Shown here one piece after another: positions 6,049 through 7,940 of a DNA stretch of 7,940 nucleotides (its first letter is position 1; each line of letters begins with the position of its first letter). The notes under the pieces were generated by a model. It made no database searches. It was given only the letters and a program-made list of their open reading frames with translations, and was not told the origin of the DNA. Both the position numbers and the translations under genes were made by a program. Location: positions 1 through 7,940 of the forward strand of contig CAZFAA010000079.1 in the NCBI GenBank assembly GCA_964516605.1, given 5' to 3'. Source of the stretch: GCA-2732805 sp964516605 (lineage in GTDB: Bacteria > Pseudomonadota > Gammaproteobacteria > Coxiellales > Coxiellaceae).

Positions 6049-6714
6049 ATGACAAAACAACAAGGGCAGTGGCTATTGATTCTGAGCTTACTCAGTTTTG
6101 GGTTGATTGTAGCCGCGCATTATCTCGTTGACTTTTCTGTGGCGGAATACATCTATGCGACGTTCTCGAGTAATACGTCACTTATCCATTTTGCGCGTAC
6201 ATGGTCCTATTTGGGATTGGGTTGGCCATATTTGGTAGTGCTTGCCACCTTATTTTTATTTGCACGCTTTATTTTGAGTCATCAAAAGATGGCGGCTTAC
6301 GCAGCATATTTGTGGTTGTGTGTGGCGATATCAGGTGCAGTGTGCGATGTCTTAAAAGAAATTTTTGGGCGACCACGTCCGATGTTGTATTTTGGGCATC
6401 ATCTCAGTCATTTTATTTTTTTGGCGCACCGTCAATTTAACCTGAATGATTACACATCCTTTCCATCAGGGCACGCAACAACGGCGGCGTCTTTTGCTGT
6501 TGGAATCATGTTGTTATTTCCAAGATTGCGCAGTGTTGCAATTTTATTTGCAGTATCGATTATGGTGGCACGTGTTTTGTTATTAAAACATTATGTGGCG
6601 GATGTCATGGCAGGCTTGTACTTAGGTAGTGTTACGTCAGTGTTAGTATATTTTTACAAACCAGCATTCTTTTTTCAAATTAGGCCCACTCAATCTGAAT
6701 CGCTCACGAATTAA
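6049..6714 (+). CDS. PAP2-superfamily membrane phosphatase
   Basis: A 221-residue integral membrane protein with about six hydrophobic segments. All three phosphatase motifs are intact: K103-x6-R110-P111 (KEIFGRPRP), P139-SGH142, and R175-x5-H181-x3-D185 (RVLLLKHYVAD); H142 and H181 are the predicted catalytic histidines. The family removes phosphate from lipid substrates such as undecaprenyl diphosphate, phosphatidylglycerol phosphate or lipid A (PgpB, BacA-independent UppP, LpxE, LpxT-like); the substrate is not evident. I chose ATG 6049 because GGAG at 6039-6042 lies 6 nt upstream. The ATG at 6037 overlaps the previous stop (TAATG) but has only a poor site, and would add four residues. Coupling to the glycosyltransferase suggests both act on the same lipid-carrier or lipid A pathway; this is inference. 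Confidence 0.9.
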   Translation: MTKQQGQWLLILSLLSFGLIVAAHYLVDFSVAEYIYATFSSNTSLIHFARTWSYLGLGWPYLVVLATLFLFARFILSHQKMAAYAAYLWLCVAISGAVCDVLKEIFGRPRPMLYFGHHLSHFIFLAHRQFNLNDYTSFPSGHATTAASFAVGIMLLFPRLRSVAILFAVSIMVARVLLLKHYVADVMAGLYLGSVTSVLVYFYKPAFFFQIRPTQSESLTN

Positions 6715-6748
6715 GCCGGTGGAGCAGAAATAAAAAATGCTACAGGTA

Positions 6749-6776
6749 TTGTGTCTTATTTTTTTTCTGTTATGAT
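6749..6776 (+). promoter_or_regulatory. Extended -10 promoter candidate in the gap after the PAP2 gene
   Basis: TATGAT (6771-6776, 5 of 6) is preceded by TGT (6768-6770), forming an extended -10. A weak -35 TTGTGT (6749-6754) lies 16 nt upstream. Transcription would begin near 6783 and run into the stem-loop at 6840-6921. It is 650 nt from engB, so it probably serves the structured element or the short frame at 6944 rather than engB alone. Confidence 0.4.
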
Positions 6777-6782
6777 GTTCGC

Positions 6783-6934
6783 GCTATTTAATTTCAGCTT
6801 TAAGTTTATCTTAAGTTTCAGACTGATTACCGTATTAGGCCTCTAGTTAAGTAAAGCGTGAGCATTTGTTTTATTAATATTAAACAAATTCTTGCTGCTT
6901 TAACTTAAAGTAAAATAGAGGTGCTTGTTTTTTT
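6783..6934 (+). ncRNA. Putative structured small RNA or leader attenuator
   Basis: The span from the predicted start point to a T-run. Its 3' half folds into a long imperfect hairpin: CCTCTA (6840-6845)/TAGAGG (6916-6921); TTAAGTAAAGC (6847-6857)/GCTTTAACTTAA (6897-6908), 11 pairs with one bulged A; AGC (6861-6863)/GCT (6894-6896); and ATTTGTTT (6864-6871)/AAACAAAT (6882-6889) around a 10-nt loop. That is 28 pairs in all. Upstream copies of the 5' strand, CTTTAAGTT (6798-6806) and TTAAGTT (6811-6817), can pair with the same 3' strand and could form an alternative fold. I do not recognise a known RNA family. The stem is AU-rich, so stability needs a computed comparison with shuffled sequence. 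Confidence 0.4.
6840..6934 (+). terminator. Stem-loop followed by T7, possible intrinsic terminator
   Basis: The TAGAGG arm ends at 6921, followed by TGCTTG and seven T residues (6928-6934). The base of the stem is only six pairs plus a possible G-U, and the T-run starts 6 nt after it. The geometry is loose for a classical terminator, so termination efficiency is uncertain. Confidence 0.35.
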
Positions 6935-6943
6935 ATTGCTCAA

Positions 6944-7057
6944 ATGATTACAAAAAAGAATCAACCCCATCGAATTTACTTTAAAAGTCTGTGGCTATAG
7001 TTTGTTTTCATTCTGTTTATTGTGATTCTCATAGCCATTATTTCTGGATTTTATTGA
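6944..7057 (+). pseudogene. Short membrane-protein frame interrupted by an amber codon
   Basis: ATG 6944 opens 18 codons (MITKKNQPHRIYFKSLWL), then TAG at 6998-7000, then 18 more codons in the same frame (FVFILFIVILIAIISGFY) before TGA at 7055. Joined, this would be a basic N-terminal tail followed by one hydrophobic segment, the layout of a single-span inner-membrane protein or the N-terminal anchor of a larger one. There is no good Shine-Dalgarno site; AGAGG at 6917-6921 is about 22 nt away. T-rich DNA gives hydrophobic frames by chance, so this may be nothing. I recognise no homologue. Confidence 0.25.
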
Positions 7058-7369
7058 CTAACCCCACTGATGATGTGCTGCATGCAGTAATCTAGAAGTT
7101 AAATACCCGATTTAGGAAATATTTAGGTTTTCGTGTAGCACTTAAGATCTCGAGTGTGTGGTTCATGGAAAGGTGCCGTACTGCGTAAACAGGGTGTGTG
7201 TCGAGCACAACATGTATTTTTTATTTTGAAATTTTTTAGTGTTTAGAATACATAGGCTGTAAGAGGCAAGAATATGATGGTGCTATAACGCAGCATAGTC
7301 TGAAAGATCTCTTATGAAAATGCAGATTACAAAATAAGTGATGCTGAGGAATAGTGCTAAATTCGCGCA
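7058..7369. other. AT-rich spacer with nothing recognised
   Basis: Between the short frame and the engB promoter I see no gene with a plausible start, no clear hairpin with a T-run, and no RNA gene. One plus-strand frame, shifted by one base from the preceding frame, carries scattered stops (TAG near 7094, then TAA and TAG). It could be the remains of a decayed gene continuing from 7057, but no domain is recognisable. Confidence 0.4.
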
Positions 7370-7398
7370 TTTTTAATTTTTAAGTTCCATGGTATACT
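7370..7398 (+). promoter_or_regulatory. Extended -10 promoter candidate for engB
   Basis: TATACT (7393-7398, 5 of 6) is preceded by TGG (7390-7392), giving an extended -10; the -35 at 7370-7375 (TTTTTA) is weak, as is usual with such promoters. Predicted start is near 7405, a leader of about 27 nt before the ATG at 7432. Confidence 0.5.
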
Positions 7399-7431
7399 CA
7401 AAAACTTTAATAAATATAGTTATGTACATTG

Positions 7432-7940
7432 ATGAAGCCACTCTATCAAAATGCCAGGTATTTAATTAGCGCTGCAGAATTGAAGCAATTGCCGAAGGAT
7501 ACGGGTATTGAGGTAGCATTTATTGGTCGTTCGAATGCTGGCAAATCCAGCGCTTTGAATACGATTACAGGCATTAAAGGTTTAGCACGCACCAGCTCTA
7601 CCCCCGGGCGTACGCAAATGATTAATTTATTTGAGTTGGATGAGAATCGGCGTTTGGTTGATTTACCAGGTTATGGTTATGCAAAAGCGCCACGTGTGCT
7701 ACGCGATAAGTGGGCTGAAAATACTAATGAGTATTTAAAGACACGCCATTGTCTTAAGGGCTTAGTCCTGATTATGGATATTCGCCACCCACTGAAAGAT
7801 TCAGATCAACATTTGATTGCGTGGACATTAGCATGTGATTTGCCTGTGCATGTGTTGCTGACGAAAGCGGATAAATTAAAATCTGGCGCACAAAAGCGTA
7901 CGTTGCATGAAGTTCAGGAATTTTTAAGTCAGTATGGGGA
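7432..7940 (+). CDS. engB: EngB (YihA/YsxC) ribosome-biogenesis GTPase, 3' end missing
   Basis: 169 codons are visible before the window ends, of roughly 200 usual for the family. This TRAFAC-class GTPase is needed for large ribosomal subunit assembly and is generally essential. Seen: G1/Walker A GRSNAGKS (32-39), the G2/switch I region TSSTPGRTQ (54-62), G3 DLPGYG (77-82) and G4 TKAD (144-147). G5 would lie beyond the edge. ATG 7432 is the only good in-frame start after the TAG at 7417-7419, apart from an adjacent TTG at 7429. ATG 7422 is in another frame. No clear Shine-Dalgarno site precedes the start, which is odd for an essential gene and may reflect initiation on a short AU-rich leader. 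It appears to have its own promoter. Confidence 0.95.
   Translation, partial: MKPLYQNARYLISAAELKQLPKDTGIEVAFIGRSNAGKSSALNTITGIKGLARTSSTPGRTQMINLFELDENRRLVDLPGYGYAKAPRVLRDKWAENTNEYLKTRHCLKGLVLIMDIRHPLKDSDQHLIAWTLACDLPVHVLLTKADKLKSGAQKRTLHEVQEFLSQYG

Noticed and set aside
6201..6440. 79-codon plus-strand frame inside the PAP2 gene
   Set aside because: Out-of-frame shadow of a gene with all three catalytic motifs.
6721..6766. A/T-rich near-inverted repeat plus T8 run as a terminator for the PAP2 gene
   Set aside because: The arms (AGAAATAAAAAA against TTATTTTTTTTCT) pair poorly without G-C content and overlap the promoter candidate at 6749-6776; not convincing.

Overview
This is a chromosomal window from a moderately AT-rich gammaproteobacterium. 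The evidence is the ubiK-comM pair, a class I photolyase, EngB and a tRNA-Arg(CCG) with an encoded CCA end, together with TTA/TTG/TTT-heavy codon use. The style resembles the Legionellales (Legionella or Coxiella relatives), but that placement is an impression and I cannot confirm it from sequence alone.

Layout. Positions 1-355 (minus strand) hold the 5' part of a PLP-dependent cysteine synthase / cystathionine beta-synthase family gene. It diverges from the plus-strand ubiK-comM operon (517-2257), and the gap between them carries several overlapping sigma70-like promoter candidates. From 2258 to 2745 there is a gene-poor, repeat-rich stretch. It holds a palindromic cluster with degenerate heptamers around CGGTAAA (2283-2444), a 76-bp direct repeat at 2495-2570 and 2685-2760, and a GC-rich, hairpin-rich 114-bp insert between the two copies. 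The second copy runs into an intact tRNA-Arg(CCG) at 2746-2822; the first contains only the first 15 nt of the same tRNA. The photolyase gene phrB (2842-4173) starts 19 nt after the tRNA, with its own Shine-Dalgarno site but no visible promoter or terminator between them.

After a 193-bp spacer comes a translationally coupled pair (4367-6714): an ArnT/PMT-type membrane glycosyltransferase and a PAP2-superfamily membrane phosphatase. Both are expected in the inner membrane and probably modify a lipid-linked envelope substrate. The following 717-bp gap (6715-7431) is not empty. An extended -10 promoter precedes a long imperfect stem-loop ending in seven T residues, which looks like a small RNA or leader attenuator. 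Next is an amber-interrupted short membrane-protein frame, then about 330 bp where I see nothing, then a promoter for engB. The window ends inside engB (YihA/YsxC), a GTPase of large ribosomal subunit assembly.

How the genes work together. Most are housekeeping: sulfur amino acid metabolism, ubiquinone biosynthesis, recombination during natural transformation, DNA repair, envelope modification and ribosome assembly. I found no defence system, CRISPR array, integrase or transposase. The least explained sequence is intergenic: the putative structured RNA at 6783-6934, the partial tRNA/promoter duplication around 2495-2822, and the REP-like palindrome cluster at 2283-2444.
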